DNA of 50,000 nt from assembly GCF_000179615.1 (NCBI RefSeq), contig NZ_AEDD01000005.1, positions 53,428 to 103,427 of the forward strand. Direction: 5' to 3'. The notes beneath the pieces were generated by a model. That model made no database searches. It was not told where the DNA came from and saw nothing but the letters and a program-made list of their open reading frames with translations. The DNA is from Paenibacillus curdlanolyticus YK9 (GTDB lineage: Bacteria; Bacillota; Bacilli; Paenibacillales; Paenibacillaceae). Shown here in pieces: positions 32,466 through 41,128 of the stretch. The translations under genes and the position numbers were made by a program. Numbering within the stretch: position 1 is the stretch's first letter; each line of letters begins with the position of its first letter.

Positions 32466-33380
32466 TCAGCCCTGCTCCAGCATCCAGCAGTGCAAATGGC
32501 GAAACTCCGCCGGCGTACAGCCCGCATAGTTGCGAAAGCTACGGATGAAGTGGGCATCATCGCTCATCCCAATGCGCGATGCAATCTCCTCGGTAGGCAG
32601 CAGCGTATTGCGCAGCAGCGAAGCGGCGATTTGCATGCGAATGCCCCCCAAATAAGCCATGACCGATTGCCCTGTGCTCGATCGGAAACGGTTGTTTAGC
32701 GTCGTTTTGTTCGTATGAAACTGCTTCGTCAGATGCTCCAGCTTAATTTTATCCCGATAATGGGTGTATAAATGCGTAATGATGGGCTGCAAGCTCTTAT
32801 CCACCGAAGGAAGCGAAAGCTCAGGCGGAGCAATGCCCTGCTTATAAATCCGGCTAAGGAGAAACAGCATCTCCATTAAATACGACCGGCTGCGGCAAGG
32901 CCATTGGTCATCAGGCTGCGTATTCAACATGTCCGCCATCTGGTCCAACATCATGGATACATGGCGCGCGATTGCCATATCGAGCGGGATGCAGCCATAA
33001 TAGTCGTCGGAATGCTCGCGGAACGGCTTTAAGCACCATAAATCGTCATAGTCGCTGCCCGCAAGCGCATTGGGGCTGGATAACCGCTCGAACGTAAACC
33101 GGTGATTAATAATTTCCGGATGAAAATAGACGGTCTTCACGCGCAGTCCAGCGCACTCGCCCATCTCCAAGTCTGCCGACTCATTCATGCAATAGATTGC
33201 TGGCGATGTAAGCGGATAGGCGCGGCCATTCGCGAATACGATACCCGTCCCCTGCTCGACGAGTATGGCTTGGTACCGCGTTCGTACTTTATGCGTATCC
33301 CCCAGTGCCAGCTGCGTTCCGCAGCACATCGCATGCCGGAGACCGGGGAAATGATGCCGCCCTAGCGTAATCAGTTCCAT
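32466..33380 (-). CDS. AraC-family transcriptional regulator
   Basis: A 304-residue regulator with an N-terminal cupin-like effector domain (about 1-150, including Y-Q-A-I-L-V-E-Q-G-T-G). The C-terminal double HTH is I-K-L-E-H-L-T-K-Q-F-H-T-N-K-T-T-L-N-N-R-F-R and I-A-S-R-I-G-M-S-D-D-A-H-F-I-R-S-F-R-N-Y-A-G-C-T-P-A-E-F-R (about 210-300). The second helix pair is typical. The gene stands alone; nothing ties it to a specific target, though the polysaccharide-type genes to its left are candidates. ATG at 33380 behind GGGAGGGGG. Confidence 0.85.
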   Translation of the reverse strand: MELITLGRHHFPGLRHAMCCGTQLALGDTHKVRTRYQAILVEQGTGIVFANGRAYPLTSPAIYCMNESADLEMGECAGLRVKTVYFHPEIINHRFTFERLSSPNALAGSDYDDLWCLKPFREHSDDYYGCIPLDMAIARHVSMMLDQMADMLNTQPDDQWPCRSRSYLMEMLFLLSRIYKQGIAPPELSLPSVDKSLQPIITHLYTHYRDKIKLEHLTKQFHTNKTTLNNRFRSSTGQSVMAYLGGIRMQIAASLLRNTLLPTEEIASRIGMSDDAHFIRSFRNYAGCTPAEFRHLHCWMLEQG

Positions 33381-33500
33381 GCGGGAATATGCCCCCTCCC
33401 TAAACCACTAGCTTTATGCAATAATTAACAGCATATGGGCATTATCGCATACCGGCGCGCCGGGGAACAGAGTCCAAAGGAATACGAAGGGGACGAAGCT

Positions 33501-33635
33501 ATGAGCAATCCTAGAATCAGGCAAGAGAAACGCAAACGCGGAATATACGATAGTTGGTGGGCTGAAATTGCGGGTGAGCTCATCGTACCCTCTATTCGTC
33601 TCATTGCCCGCATCATTAGGGGAGTATTTGATTAA
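33501..33635 (+). CDS. Small protein with amphipathic C-terminal helix
   Basis: A 44-residue protein. A very basic start (M-S-N-P-R-I-R-Q-E-K-R-K-R-G) leads to an amphipathic helix W-W-A-E-I-A-G-E-L-I-V-P-S-I-R-L-I-A-R-I-I-R-G-V-F-D. A GAAGGGG site lies a few bases before the ATG. The pattern resembles short Bacillales membrane-associated proteins of unknown function. Too short for statistics; may be spurious. Confidence 0.45.
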   Translation: MSNPRIRQEKRKRGIYDSWWAEIAGELIVPSIRLIARIIRGVFD

Positions 33636-33644
33636 AAAATCATG

Positions 33645-34787
33645 CTATCTGGCACGCAGCCGCGTCGCCTCTACGAGTCGGTAGGCGAGACTCGGAAGAA
33701 CCCGTCCCAGCCCGAGCAGCACGGGGGATAACCCTCGTTTGCTTAACCCGGCTTGAAGCAGTCCGCCCCACCACAACGGCCCGGCAAAATCCTGCGTCAA
33801 CGCCACATTGTATGCAGCTCGCCAACCGCCAAGCGTCAATGTTCCGCGCAGATAACGATCTGCCAGCGGTGCGCATATCGTCACCGCATGCAGTCCCATC
33901 GCCATGCCGTCGCCGCATAACGGCGGAATAACCGCCGCCGCATCCCCGATATGCGGCACAATGCCCCACGCCTGCGGGCTGCGGCCCAGCTCCACCGTCG
34001 CTGCCGCCGCAGTGCCCGCGACTGGCTTCGCATCCAGCAGACGCTTGCCCAGCGCAGGCACTGCTCGTGCCGCCTCAGCAATAATGCCTTCGACCGACTG
34101 GCCGCAGCGGCGGAATGCTTCCGGCGTCACAAGCGCAGCCGCATTCGCCAGCCCTGCATCAACATCGCTGGGGACAAGCCCCACGTAACCGCCAGAGAAA
34201 AAATAAAGCTCCACCGCAGCATCAGCAGGCACGCCGGATAGCTCCGTGCGGAGGCCCATGAAGGATTTTGCCGGCGCTCGATCGGATAATCCCGCCGGCG
34301 CCATCCGTCCCCACGCGCCAATAACGGCTCTCGCTTGCAGCGTATAGCTCTCCCGTTCGCGGGAACGCACCGTGACCTGCCAGCCCTCTGGCGTCTGGCT
34401 AATCGCCGTCACCGTCGAGCTTGTCCGCACCTGCGCACCGCGCGCGTGCGCCTCCGCCTGCAAGGCAAGGTCAAGCGCATAGCGGCTGACGCTTTGCGCT
34501 TGGGCTGACGCAGGCAGCTCCAGCTTCAGCGGTATGCCAGCAGACGCAGCGATTCGAATACGCGCAATTGGAATAGGGCTAGGCTGCAGCCCGCTCAGCA
34601 CGCTATCTAGCCCAAGCTCTATTAACGATCGACGCGACTCTGGCGATAAATACTCGCCGCACACCTTATGCCGCGGAAACGTGTGGCGGTCGAGCAGCAC
34701 CGTATCCCATCCTTGTCCGGCAAGCGCGCACGCCATACTGGCGCCCGCAATGCCCGCTCCGACGATAATGGCATCGTGAATCGTCAT
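33645..34787 (-). CDS. FAD-dependent oxidoreductase, SrsC-like
   Basis: A 380-residue flavoprotein of the geranylgeranyl-reductase/aromatic hydroxylase type. The N-terminal dinucleotide motif is I-V-G-A-G-I-A-G-A-S-M-A (about 7-18). F-P-R-H-K-V-C-G-E-Y follows (about 36-46), and a second FAD motif near residues 270-290 (G-D-A-A-A-V-I-P-P-L-C-G-D-G) carries the conserved Gly-Asp pair. The ATG at 34787 sits in GGGAGGGGATG, just after the methyltransferase stop, so the gene is the third of an operon. In Streptomyces srsC encodes a flavin monooxygenase that hydroxylates the alkylresorcinol made by SrsA; the same reaction is inferred here. Codons are very GC-rich. Confidence 0.82.
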   Translation of the reverse strand: MTIHDAIIVGAGIAGASMACALAGQGWDTVLLDRHTFPRHKVCGEYLSPESRRSLIELGLDSVLSGLQPSPIPIARIRIAASAGIPLKLELPASAQAQSVSRYALDLALQAEAHARGAQVRTSSTVTAISQTPEGWQVTVRSRERESYTLQARAVIGAWGRMAPAGLSDRAPAKSFMGLRTELSGVPADAAVELYFFSGGYVGLVPSDVDAGLANAAALVTPEAFRRCGQSVEGIIAEAARAVPALGKRLLDAKPVAGTAAAATVELGRSPQAWGIVPHIGDAAAVIPPLCGDGMAMGLHAVTICAPLADRYLRGTLTLGGWRAAYNVALTQDFAGPLWWGGLLQAGLSKRGLSPVLLGLGRVLPSLAYRLVEATRLRAR

Positions 34788-34794
34788 CCCCTCC

Positions 34795-35529
34795 CTAGGC
34801 TGAATGCGGGCGTTTCGCCGCCCAGCAGGCGTACCGGAACAACGGCCGCCATGCATACGCCAGCTGCGCATCGGGGTATGCACGCTTCATCGCTGCCTGC
34901 AAGCGGCGCCAATCGGCGGCGCGAAACCCTTTTGCTACCGACAACGGCCCATCATGTCGGATGTATCGATTGCGCGACACGAGGCGCGCCGCCAGCCAGA
35001 CCGCTGCCCAAGCAATCGGATGGCGATGAATATCGCCCACCGCCACGCCCAAGCGCGCCCCATGGAGCATAGCCGCGAACGCTTTTTCTACATCGCCCTC
35101 GTCAAAATGATGCAGCACCTGCGAAGCGACCACAATATCCGCAGCACCCGCCGGGAGCTGGAACAGATCGAGCTGCTCCACGCTCACGCGCGGCTCATCT
35201 CGGAACAGCTCGCGCGCTTCCGCGCAGGCTTCCGCCGTAATATCGGTCAGCGTCAGCTCCAGTGCAACGCCCTCCCGCTTCGCCCACCGGAGCAGCGCCC
35301 GATTTACATCGCCCGCTCCGCAGCCGATATCCACAATGGCCAGCCGCCGGGGCCGGCCTGCTTCCTTCCACAGCCTTTTGACGCCATACAGAACAGGACC
35401 GGCCGCTGCGAACAACCGATTCAAGCGGCCCAAATGCTGCAACGCTTGACGCAGAGGCTCGCCGCCATCAGCGTAATCGTCCATCAGTTCCGGCAGCTTA
35501 GCCCGTCCTCGCAGCTGCAAGTTAGCCAT
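34795..35529 (-). CDS. SAM-dependent methyltransferase
   Basis: A 244-residue class I methyltransferase. The SAM site is I-V-D-I-G-C-G-A-G-D-V-N-R-A-L (motif I, about residues 65-79). The acidic strand end L-T-D-I-T, then D-L-F-Q-L-P-x-x-A-A-D-I-V-V-A-S-Q-V-L-H-H-F (motifs II to IV) follow. It overlaps the polyketide synthase gene by eight bases and ends ten bases before the flavoprotein start, so all three are one unit. In srsABC and related clusters a methyltransferase O- or C-methylates the alkylresorcinol or pyrone; here the target is inferred to be the product of the adjacent synthase. Confidence 0.85.
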   Translation of the reverse strand: MANLQLRGRAKLPELMDDYADGGEPLRQALQHLGRLNRLFAAAGPVLYGVKRLWKEAGRPRRLAIVDIGCGAGDVNRALLRWAKREGVALELTLTDITAEACAEARELFRDEPRVSVEQLDLFQLPAGAADIVVASQVLHHFDEGDVEKAFAAMLHGARLGVAVGDIHRHPIAWAAVWLAARLVSRNRYIRHDGPLSVAKGFRAADWRRLQAAMKRAYPDAQLAYAWRPLFRYACWAAKRPHSA

Positions 35530-36799
35530 CGTATCCCACAGCTCCCACTCCCGCCGCCGTTTCCGTAGCCATCGCTGTTACGATCCCCTTCTCCGTATCC
35601 GTGTCTCGGGCCAATCCACCTTCGCCTTCCCTAGTTGCGGCAGGCACATACGTCATACGCAGCAGCTCCGCGGTCAGACCCGGCCCGAACGCCACGGCCA
35701 ACCCCTCGCTCGGACCGCCGCCGCTCGCCCGTAACTGCTCCCTCATTCCGCGCAGCACATACAGGATAGTTGCCGATGACATATTGCCGTAGCTGCGCAG
35801 CACCTCGCGGCTTGCGTACGTGTCCGCATCCGATAAGCCGAACAGCTTCTGCATCGCATCAACGATGCCCCGTCCGCCGGGGTGAATGGCCCACCAAGCC
35901 GGCTTATAGCCAGACGCATACCGCTCTACCATCCCGGGCACATACTGCCCCAGCAGCTCCGGCACCCGCGGGGACAGGAACAGATCAAACCCATTGTCCC
36001 CCACAGTCCATTTCATCGCATCAGCCGCTTCGGACGCAAGCTCGGACACCCCTTCATCCAATAGGAAGTGGTCGCCAGCCTGCAGCTCTCCCCCTGCATG
36101 TCCAACGACGCAAGCCGATGCGCCGTCTCCGAAAAAGGCAGCAGCATACAGCGACTCTCGGTCGCCTGATGGCTGCGTATGCAGCGTGCACAGCTCAACG
36201 CAGACGATTAGCGCCACAGCGCTCGCATCGCCTGCAACCAGTTCCCGCGCCGTGCGCATGGCCGTCATGCCCGCCGCGCAGCCAAGGAACGTCAGCGGCA
36301 ATCGACGCAGGCCGCGCAGCAGCCCGAGGCGTTCTGCCAGCTCGGCATCCAGTCCCGGCAAATACATGCCTGTGCAGCTAACGGTAATCACATGCGTGAT
36401 CGCTGCCGCATTCACGCCGCTATCATGCAGCGCCCCCCTTGCCGCCCGCTCCGCCAGCACAGGCGCATGCTCGCGATACAGCGCCATCCGCTCCGACGTC
36501 CGCGGCGCCCGCTCCCATGGCGTGCCCGGCGCGTAGCGGCTTTCCGCTGCCGGACCTGCCAAGCTCGGCACGACGGTATACCGCGTCTCCACCCCGCTCT
36601 GATGAAAAATCCGCTTCGCCCACCTCGCTTGATCGCGCTGGCCGACATCCTCCAACCCCAGCGCCAGCCTCGCGGCCGTGTCACGCTGATCCAGGCGGCA
36701 CTCCGGAGCAGCTGTCCCGATGCCCAGCAGCGCTACTGCTCCCCGCGTCGATTCCTTGCGATCGTCTCCCCTTGCATCTATGCGATCCTCGAATGACAT
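35522..36799 (-). CDS. Type III polyketide synthase
   Basis: A 425-residue chalcone-synthase-fold enzyme, longer than the usual 360-390 because of a C-terminal Gly/Ala/Thr-rich tail. The catalytic triad is complete: Cys174 in F-L-G-C-A-A-G-M, His306 in W-A-I-H-P-G-G, and Asn339 in S-Y-G-N-M-S-S-A-T. Bacillus BpsA and Streptomyces SrsA share this pattern and make alkylpyrones or alkylresorcinols from fatty acyl and malonyl-CoA. The ATG follows GGAGGAGTGG. First gene of an operon with a methyltransferase and a flavoprotein. The region is about 65% GC by eye, well above the window norm. Likely product a phenolic lipid or alkylpyrone, possibly membrane-associated. Confidence 0.9.
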   Translation of the reverse strand: MSFEDRIDARGDDRKESTRGAVALLGIGTAAPECRLDQRDTAARLALGLEDVGQRDQARWAKRIFHQSGVETRYTVVPSLAGPAAESRYAPGTPWERAPRTSERMALYREHAPVLAERAARGALHDSGVNAAAITHVITVSCTGMYLPGLDAELAERLGLLRGLRRLPLTFLGCAAGMTAMRTARELVAGDASAVALIVCVELCTLHTQPSGDRESLYAAAFFGDGASACVVGHAGGELQAGDHFLLDEGVSELASEAADAMKWTVGDNGFDLFLSPRVPELLGQYVPGMVERYASGYKPAWWAIHPGGRGIVDAMQKLFGLSDADTYASREVLRSYGNMSSATILYVLRGMREQLRASGGGPSEGLAVAFGPGLTAELLRMTYVPAATREGEGGLARDTDTEKGIVTAMATETAAGVGAVGYDG

Positions 36800-36905
36800 T
36801 TTCCACTCCTCCTCAATTGGCCAAGCCTACAAACTAGGACAAACTGCTCCTATTGTATTCATGGCCTGCTGGAAGTAGACCGAGCCGTCCAACAGCTCAA
36901 AAAAA

Positions 36906-36941
36906 GCCGCACCCCGCAGCTTACGCTGCTTCAGGCGCGGC
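36906..36941 (-). terminator. Terminator after pentapeptide gene
   Basis: On minus GCCGCGCC and GGTGCGGC pair, with an inner AAGCAGC/GCTGC helix, then seven T. It separates the pentapeptide gene from the polyketide operon. Confidence 0.8.
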
Positions 36942-36969
36942 GATCAACGATCGACGATCGTTCCTTGTT

Positions 36970-37665
36970 CTATGCATCATCCTCATCCCACACATCCTGC
37001 TTCAACACAAGCCCGAGCAAGCCGGCGAATACCGAAGCCTGTTCGCGCCCGATGATACACCCCTGCAAATCCGCAATGGATACGCCCAGCTCCGTAAATT
37101 CGCATACGCTCAAATCAATTCCTTCGAGCTTCGTGCTGCTTAGCTGCGCTTGATCCAGATTCGAGCCGTCGAAGCGGACCTGCTGCAGCTCGCTGCCATA
37201 GAAGTCGGCGCCGCGCAGCGAGCAATCCAAGAAGCTGACCTGCTTCATATTCGTAAACCGATAGGTCGAATAATCGCCCATACAATCCCGCAGCGCTAAA
37301 TTGCGCAGCGTCGCGCCCGTAAGGTCCAGCCCCATGATTTTGCAGTCGCGGAACTCCGTCCGATGAATCGTCGCATCCTGCAGGCTCACGTTCGATAGAT
37401 CGCATTTGTCAAAAATAACATCCGTCAGCTCCACTTTCGCAAGCGTCGTCGAAGCAAACGTCACATTGCGGAAAATAACCTGCTCGAATGCTGCGCGATA
37501 AGCTTCCTGATCCTCGATGACGCAGTCGCTTATTACAAATTGTGAATATTCCGTCTCAGACTGAATCGTCTGATCACCCCATACTAGCTCAGGCAGCTGT
37601 TCGGGCAGCTTAGGCGGCTCCAGCTTGGATTTGCTCTTCGGCTTCTTCTGCTGCTTCGCACACAT
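36970..37665 (-). CDS. Pentapeptide-repeat protein
   Basis: A 231-residue soluble protein. A basic N-terminus (K-Q-Q-K-K-P-K-S-K-S-K) precedes about 30 imperfect pentapeptides of the form A(D/N)LXX. Examples are C-D-L-S-N-V-S-L-Q-D-A-T-I, L-D-L-T-G-A-T-L-R-N-L-A and G-A-D-F-Y-G-S-E-L, which stack into a right-handed quadrilateral beta-helix. Cys and Phe often occupy centre positions. The ATG at 37665 gives a better distance from GGGGAG than the ATG two codons upstream. Family members include gyrase-protecting proteins such as Qnr, but the specific pattern does not support that assignment. Function unknown. Confidence 0.85.
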   Translation of the reverse strand: MCAKQQKKPKSKSKLEPPKLPEQLPELVWGDQTIQSETEYSQFVISDCVIEDQEAYRAAFEQVIFRNVTFASTTLAKVELTDVIFDKCDLSNVSLQDATIHRTEFRDCKIMGLDLTGATLRNLALRDCMGDYSTYRFTNMKQVSFLDCSLRGADFYGSELQQVRFDGSNLDQAQLSSTKLEGIDLSVCEFTELGVSIADLQGCIIGREQASVFAGLLGLVLKQDVWDEDDA

Positions 37666-37778
37666 CTTCATCTCTCCCCTGCTGCGAATGATCTCCCTCT
37701 ATTATAACGAACCTGTCCCCCATAAAAGAAGGCGCACAGCCCGTAAGCCGTGCACCTCGTTAACATCCGTCCGTCGCA

Positions 37779-38576
37779 CTACTTCTCATATTTCAGCGCG
37801 CCGGACTCAATCATCTCTTCGATGCTCTCGATCATCTGGCCATCATCCAGCAGATCGACGCGCATCGCTTGAATTTCGCCAATCTCATCGCTCAAGCGGG
37901 GAACCCCGTCGTCCGATTCGTTCATTTCGAATGCGATTACCGTCTTGCTGTCCTTATAGACGACATAGCTTCCGCCATCCTCGCTGGAGTTATGCAGCTT
38001 GCCTTTGCCGTACGCTTTAATAAGGTCGTTCAACGTGGACTTGCCGCTCGTAATGCCGTTTTCCAGCTCGTAGCCATCCTCATCGAGGTAAAGCCCTACG
38101 ACCTTCCCGTTCTTCACCATAAACTGCGGATCACTCTCGTACTCATAAAGCTTGACGCCATTCTCATTCATATCGTTGCTGATTCCCTCGGCAGGTCCAA
38201 GCTTGTCCTTCAGCAGCTCCAGATCGTCGCCTAGCGACACTCCCTTATAGGATACCTCTGTACTGCTGTTGCCTAACATGAAATAGGCCGCTATTAAGAT
38301 AATGGCGATTGCCGCAAAGCCCATCATCATCTTCCTGCGAGCAGCGGGCGGCCTCAGCTGACCCGTCGCTGCATTTATCGGCGTATCTGGCTGCTGATGA
38401 ACCTGATGAACGGACAACTCCGAAAGCGGCACGCTCGATTGTTCGGCAGCTGTTGCAGCGTAACGGTGATCCGCCGCCTGTTCTTCTGCTGCCTTACTCG
38501 CCACCACCGCAGCTCCGCAAGATGCGCAGAACCGGCTCACCGAATCATTGTGGGCACCGCATGAACGACAATACAC
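37779..38576 (-). CDS. Zinc-ribbon membrane-anchored protein
   Basis: A 265-residue protein. The N-terminal zinc ribbon is M-Y-C-R-S-C-G-x-x-x-x-x-x-S-x-F-C-A-S-C-G (four Cys, residues 3-20). Low-complexity linker, then one membrane helix (about 84-101, M-M-M-G-F-A-A-I-A-I-I-L-I-A-A-Y-F-M-L), and an exterior domain from 105. That domain has repeated K-x-V-x-x-L-x-L motifs of the kind that occurs in extracellular putative PepSY-like or anti-sigma-like regions. GTG start after GAGGAGG. Followed in the same direction and close by a second zinc-ribbon membrane gene, so they may share a job. Function unknown. Confidence 0.75.
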   Translation of the reverse strand: MYCRSCGAHNDSVSRFCASCGAAVVASKAAEEQAADHRYAATAAEQSSVPLSELSVHQVHQQPDTPINAATGQLRPPAARRKMMMGFAAIAIILIAAYFMLGNSSTEVSYKGVSLGDDLELLKDKLGPAEGISNDMNENGVKLYEYESDPQFMVKNGKVVGLYLDEDGYELENGITSGKSTLNDLIKAYGKGKLHNSSEDGGSYVVYKDSKTVIAFEMNESDDGVPRLSDEIGEIQAMRVDLLDDGQMIESIEEMIESGALKYEK

Positions 38577-38615
38577 GGCTCATCCTCCTCGTTCTTCGAT
38601 CCTTTCGCTGCCGCG

Positions 38616-39401
38616 TTACATCACAATCGCCGAAAGCAGTGCAACTAACACGAGATACAACCCCACACTTAGTCCTACAACCGTCAGCCGGCGATCCTCG
38701 CGTACTTGCCATAACGCCACAGCGTGCATAACGGTCGTCACGAGCACCGTCAACAGGTTAACCGACAAAACGATGAACGCAATGCGAAGGTTAATGAAGC
38801 TGCACACCCCTGCAAGAACGAAGCCCGCTCCGAATGTATACTGTGCCGCGCCCAGATACGTGATCGCATCCTTGAATGCGTGCTTGCGCTCGCCTTTCCA
38901 GTTGCCTACGACCCATAATGATCCAAACAACGCGATGATCGAAATAATCCCTAGAACGATCAGCTTGCCCGTAATGGCAGCGCCGATGGACGATCCGTCC
39001 GAGTAATCTCCCAGATCATCGAAGTCTGAGAAGCCCCCAAATAAGCCGCCGAACAAATCGCCTAGCAGGCTCTCCATTTTTTGGCCGAAAATCCATGCCC
39101 AGATAAGGAAGCCAAGGAGCGAAGCTGCGACGCCGAGAACGCCGTAGATAAAATCCTTTGCAGGCTGCAGCTTCAGCGCTTGCTGCGGATTTTTCAATAA
39201 GCTTACGATGACACTCGTATCGATCTGCTTGCTTAGCTGCGCTACCGATTGGAAGCCGCCGCCTTGATTCGAACGATGAGGAGCCCCCGCTGCCCCTCCC
39301 GCGCCGTTCCACGTTTGATTCTCCGCCCCGGCAGCTGCCTGCTGGCACGCATGTGCTTCCCCTTCTATGACCCTCATACCGCATTGTGTGCAAAACGACA
39401 T
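38616..39401 (-). CDS. Zinc-ribbon multispanning membrane protein
   Basis: A 261-residue protein. A short N-terminal ribbon has M-S-F-C-T-Q-C-G (Cys4, Cys7), but the second Cys pair is reduced to H-A-C, so the ribbon is incomplete. Next comes a Gly/Ala/Gln linker, then about five hydrophobic segments between 83 and 260 (for example L-G-V-A-A-S-L-L-G-F-L-I-W-A-W-I-F-G). A Gly/Asp/Phe loop, G-D-L-F-G-G-L-F-G-G-F-S-D-F-D-D, lies between the first two. ATG at 39401 after AGGGGG. It lies directly upstream of the previous zinc-ribbon gene with a 39-base gap and is probably cotranscribed. Function unknown. Confidence 0.72.
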   Translation of the reverse strand: MSFCTQCGMRVIEGEAHACQQAAAGAENQTWNGAGGAAGAPHRSNQGGGFQSVAQLSKQIDTSVIVSLLKNPQQALKLQPAKDFIYGVLGVAASLLGFLIWAWIFGQKMESLLGDLFGGLFGGFSDFDDLGDYSDGSSIGAAITGKLIVLGIISIIALFGSLWVVGNWKGERKHAFKDAITYLGAAQYTFGAGFVLAGVCSFINLRIAFIVLSVNLLTVLVTTVMHAVALWQVREDRRLTVVGLSVGLYLVLVALLSAIVM

Positions 39402-39592
39402 TGATGATTCCCCCTGAAATGGATTATTACAATAAATTTGCGCCATTATAAAATTGTAAAACTATAAATTTTTCTATTTAAATCATATGTATAAATTTAA
39501 CTTTACTTAGACGCAATTCATATCATAGCAGATAATGCTGTCGGAGTGTGTCGAAAGTTGTATGTTGTAGTTCTAAATTCTTATAAAGAATA

Positions 39593-39643
39593 AAGGAAAA
39601 GGATCCCAATAGTCCCTGATGGACTACCGGAATCCTTTTCCTT
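39593..39643 (-). terminator. Terminator after lipoprotein gene
   Basis: AAGGAAAAGGAT pairs with ATCCTTTTCCTT, with an inner AGTCC/GGACT arm, six bases after the lipoprotein stop. The long, strong stem suits a high-expression gene. Confidence 0.85.
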
Positions 39644-39648
39644 AACCT

Positions 39649-40722
39649 TTAAAACTCAGATTCCAAATCTCCGGAGCCGCCAAACATCTGCATAGCGTCT
39701 TCCATCGAAATCGTATCTGTCGGAATGTCATGCTTGAACGTTTGCTTCTTGTTGATATCTTTGTATTCGCTGCGAACATACATATCCACTTTTACTTCAT
39801 CTTCGCTATCCTCTGGCTTCACTGCAATGTTTGCATAGATGCCTTGGTACGTCATGTACTTGTCTTTGACGCCGCCCGTGATCGCGAATTCGTTGATCTT
39901 AACCGCTTTTTTCAGCTCTTTGATCGCGTCTGGGCCATTCTCAGCCAGCTGCTTCTTCGCTTCGTCGAGATCTTCCTTCGTAATGTCAGCCAGCTTCAAG
40001 TAGTCTTCGTCTTTTGCCAGCAGATCAATCACGGCAGGAGCCACTTTGTTCACGATCAGCTCAAGCGCTGGCGCGAACGTTTCGTCCGTAATTTTGAACT
40101 GGACGATTTGGTCATAATCGCCGTCCTTCGGCAGTCCTTGAACCTCTTCCGCCTTCGGCTCGAAGAAGTAGTCCTTCTCGTCGAACGATGTGATGATCGT
40201 GTTCATGATATCCGTGCCGAGCTTCACTTGCTTATCCATATCGTTGAATGGCAGCTCCGTACCTTGCTCCTCAGCCAGCTTCTTCAGATCGATTTTGATA
40301 AACTTGCTCGTAAGCTCTTCCGGAATTGGAAGTCCCGGAATCGTAGGGATTTTCACATACAGATCGTTCTGGTTCATCAGAATCGGAACCTCGAAGGAAG
40401 TTGTGCTCCCATCGCCCTTCACTTCCAGCTTCAGGTTAAGGTCCATCCGGTAAGGCTCTTTCTCATATTGGCCCTCGAACGTCAGCTTCGCGCCCTTCAG
40501 AATGCTCGTCACCATCGAAACGCCAAGCGCATCCGCTTCTTCTGCCGGAATGTTTACATCATCAAAGCCGATCGTACCTGTAAACCCATATGATTTCATT
40601 TCCGACATTTTCGTCATAGAAGTCTCGAGTACTTCCTTCGGCGGTTTACTGCTGCTGCAGCCCGCGGCTACTAACAACATAGCAGCCATAACAATAATGG
40701 CACAACGCTGGATCCATTTCAC
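39649..40722 (-). CDS. Exported lipoprotein, unknown function
   Basis: A 357-residue lipoprotein. Lipobox L-V-A-A-G-C places the lipidated Cys at residue 22, followed by S-S-S-K-P-P-K. The body is acidic and Lys/Glu-rich with repeated short beta segments (L-T-F-E-G-Q-Y, Y-R-M-D-L-N-L-K-L-E-V-K). The layout resembles the LppX/LprAFG-like or DUF6612-like surface lipoproteins of Bacillales, but no match was checked. The chosen start is GTG at 40722, after GGGGGAAC; the track's reading begins 15 codons earlier without such a site. Monocistronic. Confidence 0.75.
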   Translation of the reverse strand: MKWIQRCAIIVMAAMLLVAAGCSSSKPPKEVLETSMTKMSEMKSYGFTGTIGFDDVNIPAEEADALGVSMVTSILKGAKLTFEGQYEKEPYRMDLNLKLEVKGDGSTTSFEVPILMNQNDLYVKIPTIPGLPIPEELTSKFIKIDLKKLAEEQGTELPFNDMDKQVKLGTDIMNTIITSFDEKDYFFEPKAEEVQGLPKDGDYDQIVQFKITDETFAPALELIVNKVAPAVIDLLAKDEDYLKLADITKEDLDEAKKQLAENGPDAIKELKKAVKINEFAITGGVKDKYMTYQGIYANIAVKPEDSEDEVKVDMYVRSEYKDINKKQTFKHDIPTDTISMEDAMQMFGGSGDLESEF

Positions 40723-40812
40723 GAATAAGTTCCCCCTAAATGTATGATGTGTTTTTACGCAACCCATCCATCATACGCGATTTACACCGCGATTAACAGT
40801 TAAAAAACAAAA

Positions 40813-40851
40813 AATCCCGTTTCCAACATTTCTGGAAAACGGGATTTTCTA
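40813..40851. terminator. Terminator beyond SspP-like gene
   Basis: AAATCCCGTTTCC and GGAAAACGGGATTTT pair around an eight-base loop (one asymmetry); poly-A/T runs on both sides. It follows the minus-strand small spore-protein gene. Confidence 0.8.
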
Positions 40852-40869
40852 TGAGGATAAGCGCCTTAT

Positions 40870-41028
40870 TTAGCCTTCGCCATTGTTGTGCCGCGAGTGG
40901 TTTTGCTGCTTCGTTTTCTTCGATCCGGACATCGGCTTTTGCGGCGAATTCCCGCTCCTGTCGCGGGATTGGCTGCGATGGCTATCCGATTCGGGGTTCG
41001 GTACAGGTACGCTATCTGGCTTGCTCAT
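40870..41028 (-). CDS. sspP: SspP-like small acid-soluble spore protein
   Basis: A 52-residue, highly charged, Ser/Asn/His-rich protein without hydrophobic core. The C-terminal M-S-G-S-K-K-T-K-Q-Q-N-H-S-R-H matches the end of Bacillus subtilis SspP (L-S-G-S-K-K-V-K-N-R-N-H-T-R). Its Pro-rich N-terminal half differs. The ATG at 41028 follows AGGAGGGACCCC, a very strong ribosome site; the longer in-frame start is not needed. It is expected to be made in the forespore. A Spo0A-like TGTCGAA occurs at 41111, about 80 bases upstream. Identification rests on the C-terminus and on recall of the B. subtilis sequence. Confidence 0.72.
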   Translation of the reverse strand: MSKPDSVPVPNPESDSHRSQSRDRSGNSPQKPMSGSKKTKQQNHSRHNNGEG

Positions 41029-41128
41029 GGGGTCCCTCCTACTCGTTCCTGGCTTCCAATTCCGGTTCAAAACTTTAACAAAATTTAAGCTAAATTTTTA
41101 CATAGCTTTGTGTCGAAAACCGAGTTTG

